Notes: generated by a model from the sequence alone, not told the origin. A stretch of DNA of 64,000 nucleotides from Clostridia bacterium (GCA_017623615.1 JAGAOT010000004.1:1-64000); one strand, 5' to 3'; counted from the stretch's first letter, positions 53,919 to 62,217 are shown. Numbers and translations are program-made.

Positions 53919-54107
53919 TTATTCCGATTCTTCACGGATTATTTTTTTTATGTTTTTTTCAACCTTAACTCTTTCAAGCATAACCTCTCTGCCGCATTTC
54001 ACGCATCTTATGCGAAAATCCGCCCCGATGCGCAAAACCGCGAACTGCTCGCCGCCGCAGGGATGCTTTTTTTTCATAACAAGAGTGTCGCCTACTCTGA
54101 CATCCAT
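53919..54107 (-). CDS. DUF951-family protein
   Basis: A 62-residue protein. MDVRVGDTLVMKKKHPCGG, then IRCVKCGREVMLER match DUF951, a small Firmicute family with three Cys that may bind metal and has an OB-like start. It commonly sits near translation or replication genes. The function is unknown. Confidence 0.9.
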   Translation of the reverse strand: MDVRVGDTLVMKKKHPCGGEQFAVLRIGADFRIRCVKCGREVMLERVKVEKNIKKIIREESE

Positions 54108-54150
54108 AAATATCTCTCCGAAAATTTGTTAATAATATCCTTGATAAACG

Positions 54151-54272
54151 GATAGTGAAAAGTTAAAAGTGAATAGTGAAAAGTTTTGGATAGGCTCCGC
54201 CTATGACCGAATATATTGGGTGTGGGCAACGCCCACCCTTAGCTTTTCACTTTTCATTTTTCACTCTTAACT
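54151..54272. repeat. long palindromic repeat, AGTGAAAAATGAAAAG family, copy 4
   Basis: Left arm AGTGAAAAGTTAAAAGTGAA, core GGATAGGCTCCGCCTATGACC with GGGTGTGGGCAACGCCCACCC, right arm CTTTTCACTTTTCATTTTTC. The core is copy 3 in inverted orientation. The two copies are about 1.3 kb apart. Confidence 0.85.
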
Positions 54273-54381
54273 TATAATATCATGAATTGTTTAAAAAGTA
54301 TATGGCATGCATAAATTTTTTGGCGTTGCCATATGTTTAAAGTGAAAAAATCAAGCCGATGCGGCGGAATGGTGGTTAAAA

Positions 54382-55305
54382 ATGAAACTTTTTAAACCTG
54401 AGGGTCAGATAATATCAACCGAGGAAAACAAAAAATATCTTTCAAGCCCGTTTGCCCTGCGCGATGCGTTTTATTCCGAGGCGTTCATCGAGGGCAGAGT
54501 CACCCGATGCGACAGCGAGCATAATCTGCACGTTGATTTGGGGTGCATGAAAGGCATAATCCCCCGAAACGAGGGGGCTGTCGGCATTGAGGAAGGAACT
54601 GTCAGGGATATCGCGCTGATATCGCGGGTCAACAAGCCCGTTGTTTTTGTTGTTACGGGATTCCGAACGGATGCAGTCGGAAACACGGTTGCCATGCTCA
54701 GCCGCCGCAGAGTTCAGCAGGAATGCGCTCAAAGCTATGTTTCAAGCCTTAAAGCGGGGGATGTTATACCCGCCACCGTGACCCATATCGAGGGCTTCGG
54801 CGTTTTCTGCGACATCGGAGCGGGCCTCAGCGCGCTTATGCCGATAGACAGCATTTCCGTTTCGCGCATTCCGCACCCCGGCGCAAGATTTACGGCGGGT
54901 CAGAATATTTTTGCCGTTGTCAGAAGCGTTGATGAAAACGGGCGCATTACATTGAGCCACAAGGAGCTTCTCGGCACATGGGAGGAGAACGCCGCAAAGT
55001 TTTCCGTTGGCGAAACCGTGCCGGGAATAGTGCGCTCCGTTGAAAAATACGGAATTTTTGTTGAGCTTTCGCCCAACCTTGCGGGGCTTGCCGAATTTTC
55101 GGAGGGGATTGAGCCGGGAAGCCACGCGGGGGTTTACATTAAAAGCATTATCCCGTCAAAAATGAAAATCAAGCTGATTATCGTTGATTCGTTTGACGCG
55201 GATTATCCCGTTGAGCCGCCAGAATATTTTATTGATTCGGGTCATATTGACCGCTGGGTTTATTCGCCCGCGGAGAGCGATAAGGTTATTGAGTCGGAGT
55301 TTTAA
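54382..55305 (+). CDS. S1-domain RNA-binding protein
   Basis: A 307-residue protein with three S1 OB-folds: about 30-105 (FIEGRVTRCDSEHNLHVDLG), 120-195 (GDVIPATVTHIEGFGVFCDI) and 200-265 (GETVPGIVRSVEKYGIFVEL). It is shorter than ribosomal protein S1 with four to six repeats and matches the S1-like proteins of Clostridia. The likely role is in mRNA binding or translation; it may not be on the ribosome. No strong ribosome binding site is visible; GGCGGAATGG is about 13 bases before the ATG. Confidence 0.85.
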   Translation: MKLFKPEGQIISTEENKKYLSSPFALRDAFYSEAFIEGRVTRCDSEHNLHVDLGCMKGIIPRNEGAVGIEEGTVRDIALISRVNKPVVFVVTGFRTDAVGNTVAMLSRRRVQQECAQSYVSSLKAGDVIPATVTHIEGFGVFCDIGAGLSALMPIDSISVSRIPHPGARFTAGQNIFAVVRSVDENGRITLSHKELLGTWEENAAKFSVGETVPGIVRSVEKYGIFVELSPNLAGLAEFSEGIEPGSHAGVYIKSIIPSKMKIKLIIVDSFDADYPVEPPEYFIDSGHIDRWVYSPAESDKVIESEF

Positions 55306-55444
55306 GTGAAGAGCGAAAAATGAAAAGTGAAAAGTTAAGGGGCTGTGCCGCACTGAAGTGCAACTGGATTCGGGTAGGGGCGGATACTATCCGCCCGCTT
55401 TGAATTTGCGCAAATTTTACGGGCGATTCGTGAATCGCCCCTAC
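55304..55444. repeat. composite repeat: half copy of the AGTGAAAAATGAAAAG family plus a pair of GTAG hairpins
   Basis: AAGTGAAGAGCGAAAAATG with AAAAGTTAAGG (about 55304-55340) is a left arm only, followed by GTGCCGCACTGAAGTGCAAC. Then GTAG unit 1 (55374-55396; core CGGATACTATCCG) and GTAG unit 2 in reverse (55421-55444; core GATTCGTGAATC, ends CCCCTAC). The pair has the same core combination as the pair at 18122-18191 but in the opposite order. Confidence 0.8.
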
Positions 55445-55501
55445 AGCGTTCCTGCTTTGATAAGAGGGTATGGGGATATATCGTATGTCGTAAGACGTAT
55501 T

Positions 55502-56539
55502 TCACCGTTGCGAAGCAACAATCCTTCCGCCGCCGAGAACAATATCTCCGTCATAGAAAACCGCGCTTTGACCGGGGGTGACGGAGCGTTGAGGCTCATC
55601 AAAAACAACCGTAACCGTGCCGTCGGGGTTGGGGGTTATCAAGGCGGGCTCCGGGTTTGCGCGGAATCGGATTTTGACATCGGCTCTTATCGGAGCGTCA
55701 AGCTTTTCAAAAGCAATTATATTTATTCTGTCGGCGATAAGCGCGCGGCTGTACTGGCTGCCGTTTTCGCCGATGGTGACGGTGTTGGTTTCGGCTGAAA
55801 TGCCCGTAACAAACATGGGCTTGCCGAAAGCGCCCAGCCCCTTGCGCTGACCTATTGTATAGTTGATAATTCCGTTGTGAGTGCCCAGAATATTGCCGTC
55901 AACGTCAACAAAATTGCCTTTAGGCGAGGTTATTCCGAGCGAGGAAAGATAGGCGATGTAATCATCATTCGGAACAAAGCATATCTCCTGGCTGTCGCCC
56001 TTTTCGGCAACGGGCAGCCCCGCTTTTTCCGCAATTTCTCTTATCTGCGGCTTTTCCAAGCCCTCCAGAGGAAAAATTGCATGGGAAAGCTGAAACTGAT
56101 TTAATCTGTAAAGAAAATAGCTCTGGTCTTTTTTGCTCTGTGAGCGTTTGAGCAAAAACCTGCCGTCTTTTTCTTCAATCGCCGCATAGTGCCCCGTTGC
56201 AATGCCGTCACAGCCAATCTCAAGAGCAAAATCAAGCATTGTGCCGAACTTTATCATGCTGTTGCATTCGATGCAGGGGTTGGGAGTTCTTGCGGCAAGA
56301 TATTCCGAAACAAAGGGGTCGATAACGGATTTTTTGAAAAATTCGCGTCTGTCAAGCACGCGCAGCTCAATGCCGAGTCGGTCTGCGATTCTCTGCGCAT
56401 CGGCTATATCGCCGTCGGCAAGCTCATCGGGCTTTAAACGCAGAATGATGCCCGTAACGTCGTAACCGCGCGAAAGCAGAATATGCGCCGCCGCCGCGCT
56501 GTCAACTCCGCCGCTGAGACCTATCGCAATTTTTTTCAC
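55502..56539 (-). CDS. mnmA: tRNA-specific 2-thiouridylase
   Basis: A 345-residue MnmA that places sulfur on wobble U34 of tRNAs for Lys, Glu and Gln. The PP-loop is IGLSGGVDSAAAAH; the two catalytic Cys are in TPNPCIECN and SQEICFVPND. The start is GTG (56537-56539), preceded by GGAGGGG at 4 bases. No iscS-like gene is nearby. It is convergent with the S1-domain gene. Confidence 0.95.
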   Translation of the reverse strand: MKKIAIGLSGGVDSAAAAHILLSRGYDVTGIILRLKPDELADGDIADAQRIADRLGIELRVLDRREFFKKSVIDPFVSEYLAARTPNPCIECNSMIKFGTMLDFALEIGCDGIATGHYAAIEEKDGRFLLKRSQSKKDQSYFLYRLNQFQLSHAIFPLEGLEKPQIREIAEKAGLPVAEKGDSQEICFVPNDDYIAYLSSLGITSPKGNFVDVDGNILGTHNGIINYTIGQRKGLGAFGKPMFVTGISAETNTVTIGENGSQYSRALIADRINIIAFEKLDAPIRADVKIRFRANPEPALITPNPDGTVTVVFDEPQRSVTPGQSAVFYDGDIVLGGGRIVASQR

Positions 56540-56703
56540 AAAACCCCTCCATTCTTTATACTTTTTGAATCGATAATTCCATATGTGATTATTGATTTAA
56601 AAGTAATTATTATTATATCACATAATAAATCATTTTAAAACAGAAACGCCGAAAAAACAAGGGGAAAATGCTCTTAAAACAGCATTTAAAATTCAAAAAA
56701 TGC

Positions 56704-56732
56704 TTGCACAATGTTCACAAATAGTATATAAT
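56704..56732 (+). promoter_or_regulatory. promoter of the PHP-domain gene
   Basis: TTGCAC (56704-56709) and TATAAT (56727-56732) at 17-base spacing, 49 bases before the start codon. Confidence 0.7.
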
Positions 56733-56780
56733 TGAGGTATATTGAGCATTCTGCGCCATTTTTTGAAAGAGGTTAAAATT

Positions 56781-57644
56781 ATGTCTGCTGACTTGCATTG
56801 CCACACAAAACTTTCTGACAGCTCAATGGGTATCGATGACCTTATTGTGCTTGCCCAGAAGAGAGGAATAACAACCATTGCCATAACAGACCGCGACTGC
56901 CAGGCGGGCACGGTCAGGGGTAAAATAATCGGAGAACGCCGAGGCATAACCGTTATCCCCGGTGTTGAAATCTCTGCTTATGACTCCAAACATGACAAAT
57001 ATGTTGAGATAATCTGCTACTTGAGCGACAGTCCGGACAGGCTCGAGGGGCTTTGCCATCGCAACATTGTTGCAAGAAAAAAAGCAAGCCAGCTCATGAC
57101 TCTTAAAATTGCCCGCAAATATCCGATAACGCCCGAGCTTGTTCTCAAGTGTGCAACGGGCTCAACGGCTGTTTTTGAGCAGCATATCATGCACGCTCTG
57201 CTCGAATGCGGCTTGACGGATAAGATTTACGGCGAACTTTATCACGAGCTTTTTTCCCCCGAAAGCCCCGAAAACGTGCTTGTTAAGGTCAGCTATCCCG
57301 AGCCCGCAGAGGTTATTGAAGCCATTCATGAGGCGGGCGGCATAGCCGTTTTTGCCCACCCCGGCAGCATCGAAAGCCTTGATATTATTGAGGAGCTTAT
57401 CCCCAAGGGTCTCGACGGCGTTGAGGTTTGGAACCCCGCAAACGATGCGGAGCTTGAACATAAGCTGCTGGAGCTTGCAAAGAAAAACTGTCTGCTCACA
57501 GTCGGCGGCACGGACTTCAAGGGCATGTATTCGCAAAGCCCGATAAGTGTTGGCGAATATTCAACCCCTGAAGCAAGCGTTAAGGCGCTTATGGGCTACA
57601 AGGCTAAAATGAAAAAGAAAAAAGCAGCAACGGAGAACAAATAA
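56781..57644 (+). CDS. PHP-domain phosphoesterase
   Basis: A 287-residue PHP protein. Metal-binding residues are in DLHCHTKLSDSS, AITDRDCQAG, PGVEISAY, the middle ARKK/EQHIMHALLE, VFAHPGS and TVGGTDFKG. It resembles RnaM/trpH-type nucleases and phosphatases that act on 3',5'-bisphosphates or short RNA. A site with AGAGG precedes the ATG at 56781. The next gene starts 2 bases after its stop. Confidence 0.88.
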   Translation: MSADLHCHTKLSDSSMGIDDLIVLAQKRGITTIAITDRDCQAGTVRGKIIGERRGITVIPGVEISAYDSKHDKYVEIICYLSDSPDRLEGLCHRNIVARKKASQLMTLKIARKYPITPELVLKCATGSTAVFEQHIMHALLECGLTDKIYGELYHELFSPESPENVLVKVSYPEPAEVIEAIHEAGGIAVFAHPGSIESLDIIEELIPKGLDGVEVWNPANDAELEHKLLELAKKNCLLTVGGTDFKGMYSQSPISVGEYSTPEASVKALMGYKAKMKKKKAATENK

Positions 57645-57646
57645 AA

Positions 57647-58195
57647 ATGAAAGCTAACGACGAAGATATTAAGATTTTTCACCCGAAAAAAACGGACGGA
57701 GCGGGTGCCGATTTGGCGGAGCTTGCTCTGCTGATGGATACCTACCGCAGCAACGGCAACATGCAGAAGGCGGCGGATTTGGGCGTTAAGCTTGCGCAGC
57801 TCAAGCCCGAAAATCTCTGCCCCAAGGATGCGGAAAAGCTCAAGACAAATGAGCTTCGCCAGCTTCGCGCGCTGATAATTTTTTCGGTGCAGATATCGCT
57901 CCACAAATATATGCCGCACGCAATGCTTGCATCGCAGGCAATCAATGCGATGTATGCCGAAATCAGCGAAAAATCCCCCGGACTTTTTGCGAATATTTCG
58001 GACGGCTCATCGTTCACCTTCTATTATCTTTCTGTTAGGAATAAAAAGAACGCGGAGGAAAGCATAGGCAAAAACTATGCAATGCTCTGCGACAGAGATG
58101 ACGACGAGTTTTATGCTTCGCTCGGCGAACGCGTTTTTTTGCTGACCGATTTCAAGGTCTGCGACATGATTGAAGAAGCAGAATTTAAGGAATAA
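57647..58195 (+). CDS. hypothetical helical protein
   Basis: A 182-residue soluble protein without signal or membrane segment. It is mainly helical with a TPR-like beginning (ELALLMDTYRSNGNMQKAADL, then GVKLAQLKPENL). I do not recognise a family. It is coupled to the PHP gene upstream (2 bases between genes, no strong ribosome binding site) and followed by a terminator, so the two form one operon. Confidence 0.7.
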   Translation: MKANDEDIKIFHPKKTDGAGADLAELALLMDTYRSNGNMQKAADLGVKLAQLKPENLCPKDAEKLKTNELRQLRALIIFSVQISLHKYMPHAMLASQAINAMYAEISEKSPGLFANISDGSSFTFYYLSVRNKKNAEESIGKNYAMLCDRDDDEFYASLGERVFLLTDFKVCDMIEEAEFKE

Positions 58196-58212
58196 AAAAC
58201 TAAACAGAAAAA

Positions 58213-58257
58213 CAAAAGCGGCTTGCAGAGAAAATTTCTTTGCAAGCCGCTTTTTGC
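58213..58257 (+). terminator. intrinsic terminator of the PHP operon
   Basis: AAAGCGGCTTGCA pairs with TGCAAGCCGCTTT, followed by TTG. The stretch from here to 58495 holds no gene; it contains two copies of TTACAAAATTGT (near 58415-58446). Confidence 0.88.
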
Positions 58258-58495
58258 TGTTATTTTGAACAGAAACCGAGCGATAATTTTGTGCAAAACG
58301 CAGAAGATTTAAAAAACTGCAAATTTTTGCGTAACATTTAATAAAATTTGTCATATATTTTTGAAACTGCAATTAAAGCGCAAAAAGGAGTGTTTCCGGT
58401 GTGCCGTTAAAAGGTTACAAAATTGTCATCTGAAATTACAAAATTGTAATTTGACAATTAAAATGCAGGAAGTTAGAATTAAGGAGGCAGATAAT

Positions 58496-59902
58496 TTGAG
58501 GAAGAATTTTATTTCTGTTGTTGCGTTTATATTATGCATATCGGTTGTTTTCGGCGGCTCGGTTTTTTTGTATGCATCAGCGCAGGAGCAGGAAGGCGAA
58601 ACGGCGGTGAGCGTTGAAAGAGATAAAAGTCCGTGGGAAGTGTTGTCACAAACCATTGGCTCGTTGCTTTTCGGGGGTACGCAGACCGATGGAATCGATG
58701 ATAAGGCTGATGTGAGGTTTCCGTTTATAATTGCGCCGTTTCAGGATTCGCCCGGATTTTTAACGGATATTAAATCGTGGCTCTGGATAGGTACTGAAGT
58801 TGAAGTTTTGGATTATTGGGGAAATTACGCTTATGTCAAGTGTGTCGAAACGGAAGAGAAAGGTTATATACACACGCTTTGTATTGATGACCCCGACCCG
58901 AAACTGGTTGTGTCTAAAGATTATGAACATGTATATAAAGATGTGACCAAAACACTTGCTTTCAGCTATAACGGAGCTAAAAAAGTTGAATGTTTGCTTT
59001 CGAAAAACGGAATCATCAAATGTGATGTTGTCGAAAACGGGATAAGAATCACCGGTCTAAAGCCCGGAACGGTTAAGTTAACCGTAAAAGCGGGGTCAAT
59101 AGAAAAGGCTCTGGATGTTCATTGTGTCTATAAATGGGAAAAGCCGTGGACGGCAGTTGCACTTACCTCTACAACCATATATAAGGGACCGGATGAGAGC
59201 TATGGCGCGAGAGCTTCGCTTGCAAAAGACACAAGGTTTGTTGTCAAAGGCGATGAAGGCGGCTCGGACGGCTGGGCATACGGGCAGATATACAACACGG
59301 ACATATGGGGCTTCGTGAGGATTGAGGATATTTCGACGAAGAACACGGTTTCGTATTATAACGGACTTAATTGGCTGTGGCCGTTACAAGATGCAAGCAT
59401 AAAATATATATCTTCAACCTATGGACCGAGAACGGTTTCAACGGGAAGTTCGAATCATCGCGGAATAGATGTAACTACAGGAATAAAAGGCGAAATTGCC
59501 GGAGAACCGCTTGTTGCACCATTTAATGGTATTGTAAAAAAAGCAGAATATGAATCGAGTTGCGGAAATTATATTTGCATTTCATCTGAAGAAACTGACC
59601 CTGTTACAGGGAAAAAAATAATCGCTATTTATATGCACATGAATTCATCTGCCTTATATGGCTCACAAGAAAAAGTTAGTAAGGGAGATGTTGTTGGTTA
59701 TGTAGGCACAACAGGAGCATCAAGCGGCTATCATCTTCACATGGAAGCGAATAACATGAATGCTGCTGTTGGAGACACCGGGAGAAGTAATTATACAAAT
59801 ACGATTAATCCGCTTTATTTCTATATGGATACTACACCGACGTTCAGCAACAATGCATCGTATCAAGAACATGGCGGATATTGGTACAACGAAAACAAAT
59901 AA
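58496..59902 (+). CDS. secreted M23-family cell-wall endopeptidase with SH3-like domains
   Basis: A 468-residue protein starting at TTG 58496, with AAGGAGG 8 bases upstream; the longer frame to 58361 lacks a good site. A signal peptide (about 1-28) is followed by an SH3-like part (about 85-130), a Big_2-like domain (about 140-215), and another SH3 domain (about 220-280; TTIYKGPDESYGARASL). The M23 domain runs from about 305: SNHRGIDV (Zn ligands His, Asp), IIAIYMHMNS and YHLHMEANN. It likely cuts peptidoglycan peptides. The lipoprotein gene begins 15 bases downstream. Confidence 0.92.
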   Translation: MRKNFISVVAFILCISVVFGGSVFLYASAQEQEGETAVSVERDKSPWEVLSQTIGSLLFGGTQTDGIDDKADVRFPFIIAPFQDSPGFLTDIKSWLWIGTEVEVLDYWGNYAYVKCVETEEKGYIHTLCIDDPDPKLVVSKDYEHVYKDVTKTLAFSYNGAKKVECLLSKNGIIKCDVVENGIRITGLKPGTVKLTVKAGSIEKALDVHCVYKWEKPWTAVALTSTTIYKGPDESYGARASLAKDTRFVVKGDEGGSDGWAYGQIYNTDIWGFVRIEDISTKNTVSYYNGLNWLWPLQDASIKYISSTYGPRTVSTGSSNHRGIDVTTGIKGEIAGEPLVAPFNGIVKKAEYESSCGNYICISSEETDPVTGKKIIAIYMHMNSSALYGSQEKVSKGDVVGYVGTTGASSGYHLHMEANNMNAAVGDTGRSNYTNTINPLYFYMDTTPTFSNNASYQEHGGYWYNENK

Positions 59903-59917
59903 TTTGGAGGATGAGCT

Positions 59918-60595
59918 ATGAAAAAAATAGTTTTGGCATTAGTTACTTTAATATGCCTTACAATATGTGTTTCAGCATGTAGCAGAAACACGAGTCAAAT
60001 AAAAGAAACAATATGGAGGACTTCTCAAATACACGTTGTTACCGAAGAAAGAGTTACTGTAACTGAAGAAATGAAAACAGAAAACCAAACTGTTTTTGAG
60101 ACATTGCCGCTTGAAGAAACTGGCGATGGTATTATAAAGGTGAAGCATTATCGCCACAGATATTACGATATTCCTTATCCGTTTGTTTCTCTTATTGGAA
60201 AAGAAGCATATTTGGAGTGGAGAGAAGTTCAGCCTGACCCTGATGTGAGCAATGTAATGATGATGGTGAACTTTGTTAGAGATTTCAATATATCCAGAGA
60301 AGATTTTGACAGAGCAAACAACGAAAGCGCATGGAGAATCAAGAATCTTCTTGACGGTGTCCCTGTAATGAATCCACAAGATTATGCCAATCAAGAGGAT
60401 GATGAGGTTTATAACGCAGATATAGTTTATACTTTTGACAATGAACTAATAAATGAATATTATTTGACCCCCGATTATCCATTCTTATATATGCAAGAAT
60501 ATGAAGAAGCAGTTGAAAACGGCACATATGAAACCCGAACAACAGATTTTGTTGAGGTCCCTGCAGAACAACCAATGCCTGAAATTCCAAATTAA
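59918..60595 (+). CDS. lipoprotein sharing its domain with the anti-sigma factor at 61342
   Basis: A 225-residue lipoprotein: signal peptide and lipobox VSACS (Cys near residue 21), then a linker of about 45 residues, then a domain of about 145 residues. That domain contains YYDIPYPFVSLIGKEAY, VRDFNISREDFDRAN, NPQDYANQE, YNADIVYTFDNELINEYY and GTYETRTTDFVEV. The same blocks in the same order occur in the outside part of the anti-sigma protein at 61342. The family is not known to me. AAGGAGG-like TTGGAGG precedes the ATG. Tight spacing (15 bases) after the M23 gene suggests they are co-transcribed. Confidence 0.8.
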   Translation: MKKIVLALVTLICLTICVSACSRNTSQIKETIWRTSQIHVVTEERVTVTEEMKTENQTVFETLPLEETGDGIIKVKHYRHRYYDIPYPFVSLIGKEAYLEWREVQPDPDVSNVMMMVNFVRDFNISREDFDRANNESAWRIKNLLDGVPVMNPQDYANQEDDEVYNADIVYTFDNELINEYYLTPDYPFLYMQEYEEAVENGTYETRTTDFVEVPAEQPMPEIPN

Positions 60596-60601
60596 AAAGC
60601 G

Positions 60602-60630
60602 AAAGCACCTGCTGACGGCGGGTGCTTTTT
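60602..60630 (+). terminator. intrinsic terminator after the lipoprotein gene
   Basis: AAAGCACCTGC and GCGGGTGCTTT form the stem, followed by TT. It is nearly the same as the terminator at 62223-62251. Confidence 0.9.
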
Positions 60631-60641
60631 GCGTATCTGTT

Positions 60642-60725
60642 GTAGGGGCGATTCACGAATCGCCCGCAAATTTAGCACAAATGAAAACGGATATATATTG
60701 TAGGGGTCGATGCCCACATCGACCC
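60642..60725. repeat. two GTAG-headed REP hairpins
   Basis: Unit 1 at 60642-60665 (core GATTCACGAATC) and unit 2 at 60700-60725 (core TCGATGCCCACATCGA), both in the same orientation. Confidence 0.85.
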
Positions 60726-60807
60726 TTTGAATTTTAAGATAATAGAGAATATTGAATAGATAACAGATAATAATTTTTTTCGGGCAATTCGAAAAATCAA
60801 AAAATAA

Positions 60808-60837
60808 TTGACCAAAAGCGTGTTTTAATCGTATTAT
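60808..60837 (+). promoter_or_regulatory. promoter of the ECF sigma gene
   Basis: TTGACC (60808-60813) and TATTAT (60832-60837) at 18-base spacing, 20 bases before the start codon. It looks like a housekeeping promoter; I see no clear ECF-type GAAC box. Confidence 0.6.
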
Positions 60838-60856
60838 TAATGCAGGGGGTGAGGGT

Positions 60857-61339
60857 ATGCAGGAAATTCGAGTGCCTGAAAACAATGTTGAAAAGGCAAT
60901 AAAGGAATACGGTGACATGGTTTTTAGGGTGTGTTTTGTTGCGCTTAAAAACGAAGCCGATGCGCAGGATGCCGTGCAGGATACATTCATAAAATACATG
61001 CAAAAAGCACCGCATTTTGAAAATTCCGAGCATGAAAAGGCGTGGCTTATAAGAGTTGCAACCAACCGAAGCCGCGATATGATAAAAAAACGGGGGAGAA
61101 TTGCTGAAATCGAGGTTGAAAGCATCAAGAGCTTTGTTCAGAATGAGGAAGCAGTTTCCGTGCTTGAAGCGCTCGGCTCGCTGCCCGAAAAATATTCTGT
61201 TGTAATCACCCTTCACTACATAGACGGCTACAAGGTTAACGAGATTGCCGAATTTATAGGTAAGACGCCCTCTGCGGTAAAAATGAGGCTTCAAAAGGGG
61301 CGGAAGCTTCTGGAAAATCTTTACAAAGGGGGGCTGTGA
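60857..61339 (+). CDS. ECF-type RNA polymerase sigma factor
   Basis: A 160-residue sigma-70 family ECF factor. Region 2 is YGDMVFRVCFVALKNEADAQDAVQDTFIKYM and then HEKAWLIRVATNRSRD; region 4 is LGSLPEKYSVVITLHYIDGY, then VNEIAEFIGKTPSAVKMRLQKGRKLL. There is no C-terminal extension. It should direct a regulon set free when the anti-sigma encoded next releases it. GGGGGTGAGG lies just before the ATG. Confidence 0.94.
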   Translation: MQEIRVPENNVEKAIKEYGDMVFRVCFVALKNEADAQDAVQDTFIKYMQKAPHFENSEHEKAWLIRVATNRSRDMIKKRGRIAEIEVESIKSFVQNEEAVSVLEALGSLPEKYSVVITLHYIDGYKVNEIAEFIGKTPSAVKMRLQKGRKLLENLYKGGL

Positions 61340-61341
61340 TT

Positions 61342-62217
61342 ATGGATTATGAAAAGCTGAAAGAATACGGTCAGAGCATAAAACTGACCGACGAAGCGAA
61401 AGCCGAAATAACGGCGAATTGCAAGGCTGTTCAAAGAGAAAAACGCGGCGGTATAATGCTGACTGCTGCGGCGAAAAGAACGGCGGCGGTTTTGGCGGCA
61501 GCGGCGGTAATCATAGCCGGACTTTCATGTGTGAAATATTTGAAACAGCCCGCACCGAACATTGACAACACAGAGAAAACGTCAACCGTTATCAACTCTG
61601 CCGAAAGCTCAACCGCACCGTCACCGACAGAAACAGCAACAAAATCGAGTAATGTTGAAACAACAGAAAATGATATCGGCGGCGGAGAACTTTTACCTCG
61701 CAAATACAGAAACAACTACTACTCTATTCCGGCATCTTTCATTAAAATAGTTGGAAGAGCAGGTTTTGAAGAATGGGAAGATGCTTATCTGGAAGAGAAT
61801 TATCCTGATTATTCCAACGAAATGGTTATGGTTGCATATGTTAAGGAATTTAACATTTCAAAAGAGGATTTTGAAAGAGCAAATTTAAATTATGCAAAAT
61901 TTATTGAGGAACACTATTCCCATATTTGTTTAGACCCCCAAGATTATGCAGACCAAGAAATGCAGGAGATTTATAACACGGATATTATTTATACTTTCAA
62001 CAATGAAATAATAAACGAATATTATCTTGGTATTGATTATCCGTTCTTGAACGAATATCAATACGAAGAAGCCCTTGAAGCAGGCACATATGAAACCCGC
62101 ACAACCGATTGGGTTGACGTTGAGCAAATGGAAGCGGAGATAAATGCGAAATACGGCGCACCCGAAGTGACGGAAACAGCAACCGCAATTCCCGAAGAAA
62201 CCGAAACACCCGAATAA
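61342..62217 (+). CDS. membrane-anchored anti-sigma factor with an outside sensor domain
   Basis: A 291-residue protein: about 50 cytoplasmic residues (MDYEKLKEYGQSIKLTDEAK), one membrane helix (about 48-68), a Ser/Thr-rich linker, and an outside domain of about 150 residues, closed by a Thr/Glu/Pro tail. No zinc HxxxCxxC motif is seen. The outside domain matches the lipoprotein at 59918 (VKEFNISKEDFERAN, YNTDIIYTFNNEIINEYY, GTYETRTTDWVDV). GGGGGG is 8 bases before the ATG at 61342; a GTG at 61336 overlaps the sigma stop but is too close to it. Position and topology make it the partner of the ECF factor. Confidence 0.82.
   Translation: MDYEKLKEYGQSIKLTDEAKAEITANCKAVQREKRGGIMLTAAAKRTAAVLAAAAVIIAGLSCVKYLKQPAPNIDNTEKTSTVINSAESSTAPSPTETATKSSNVETTENDIGGGELLPRKYRNNYYSIPASFIKIVGRAGFEEWEDAYLEENYPDYSNEMVMVAYVKEFNISKEDFERANLNYAKFIEEHYSHICLDPQDYADQEMQEIYNTDIIYTFNNEIINEYYLGIDYPFLNEYQYEEALEAGTYETRTTDWVDVEQMEAEINAKYGAPEVTETATAIPEETETPE

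Noticed and set aside
58451..58479. TTGACA-17-TAGAAT promoter match before the M23 gene
   Set aside because: The start of transcription would fall in the ribosome binding site at 58481-58487, so it could not drive normal translation of the TTG start at 58496.
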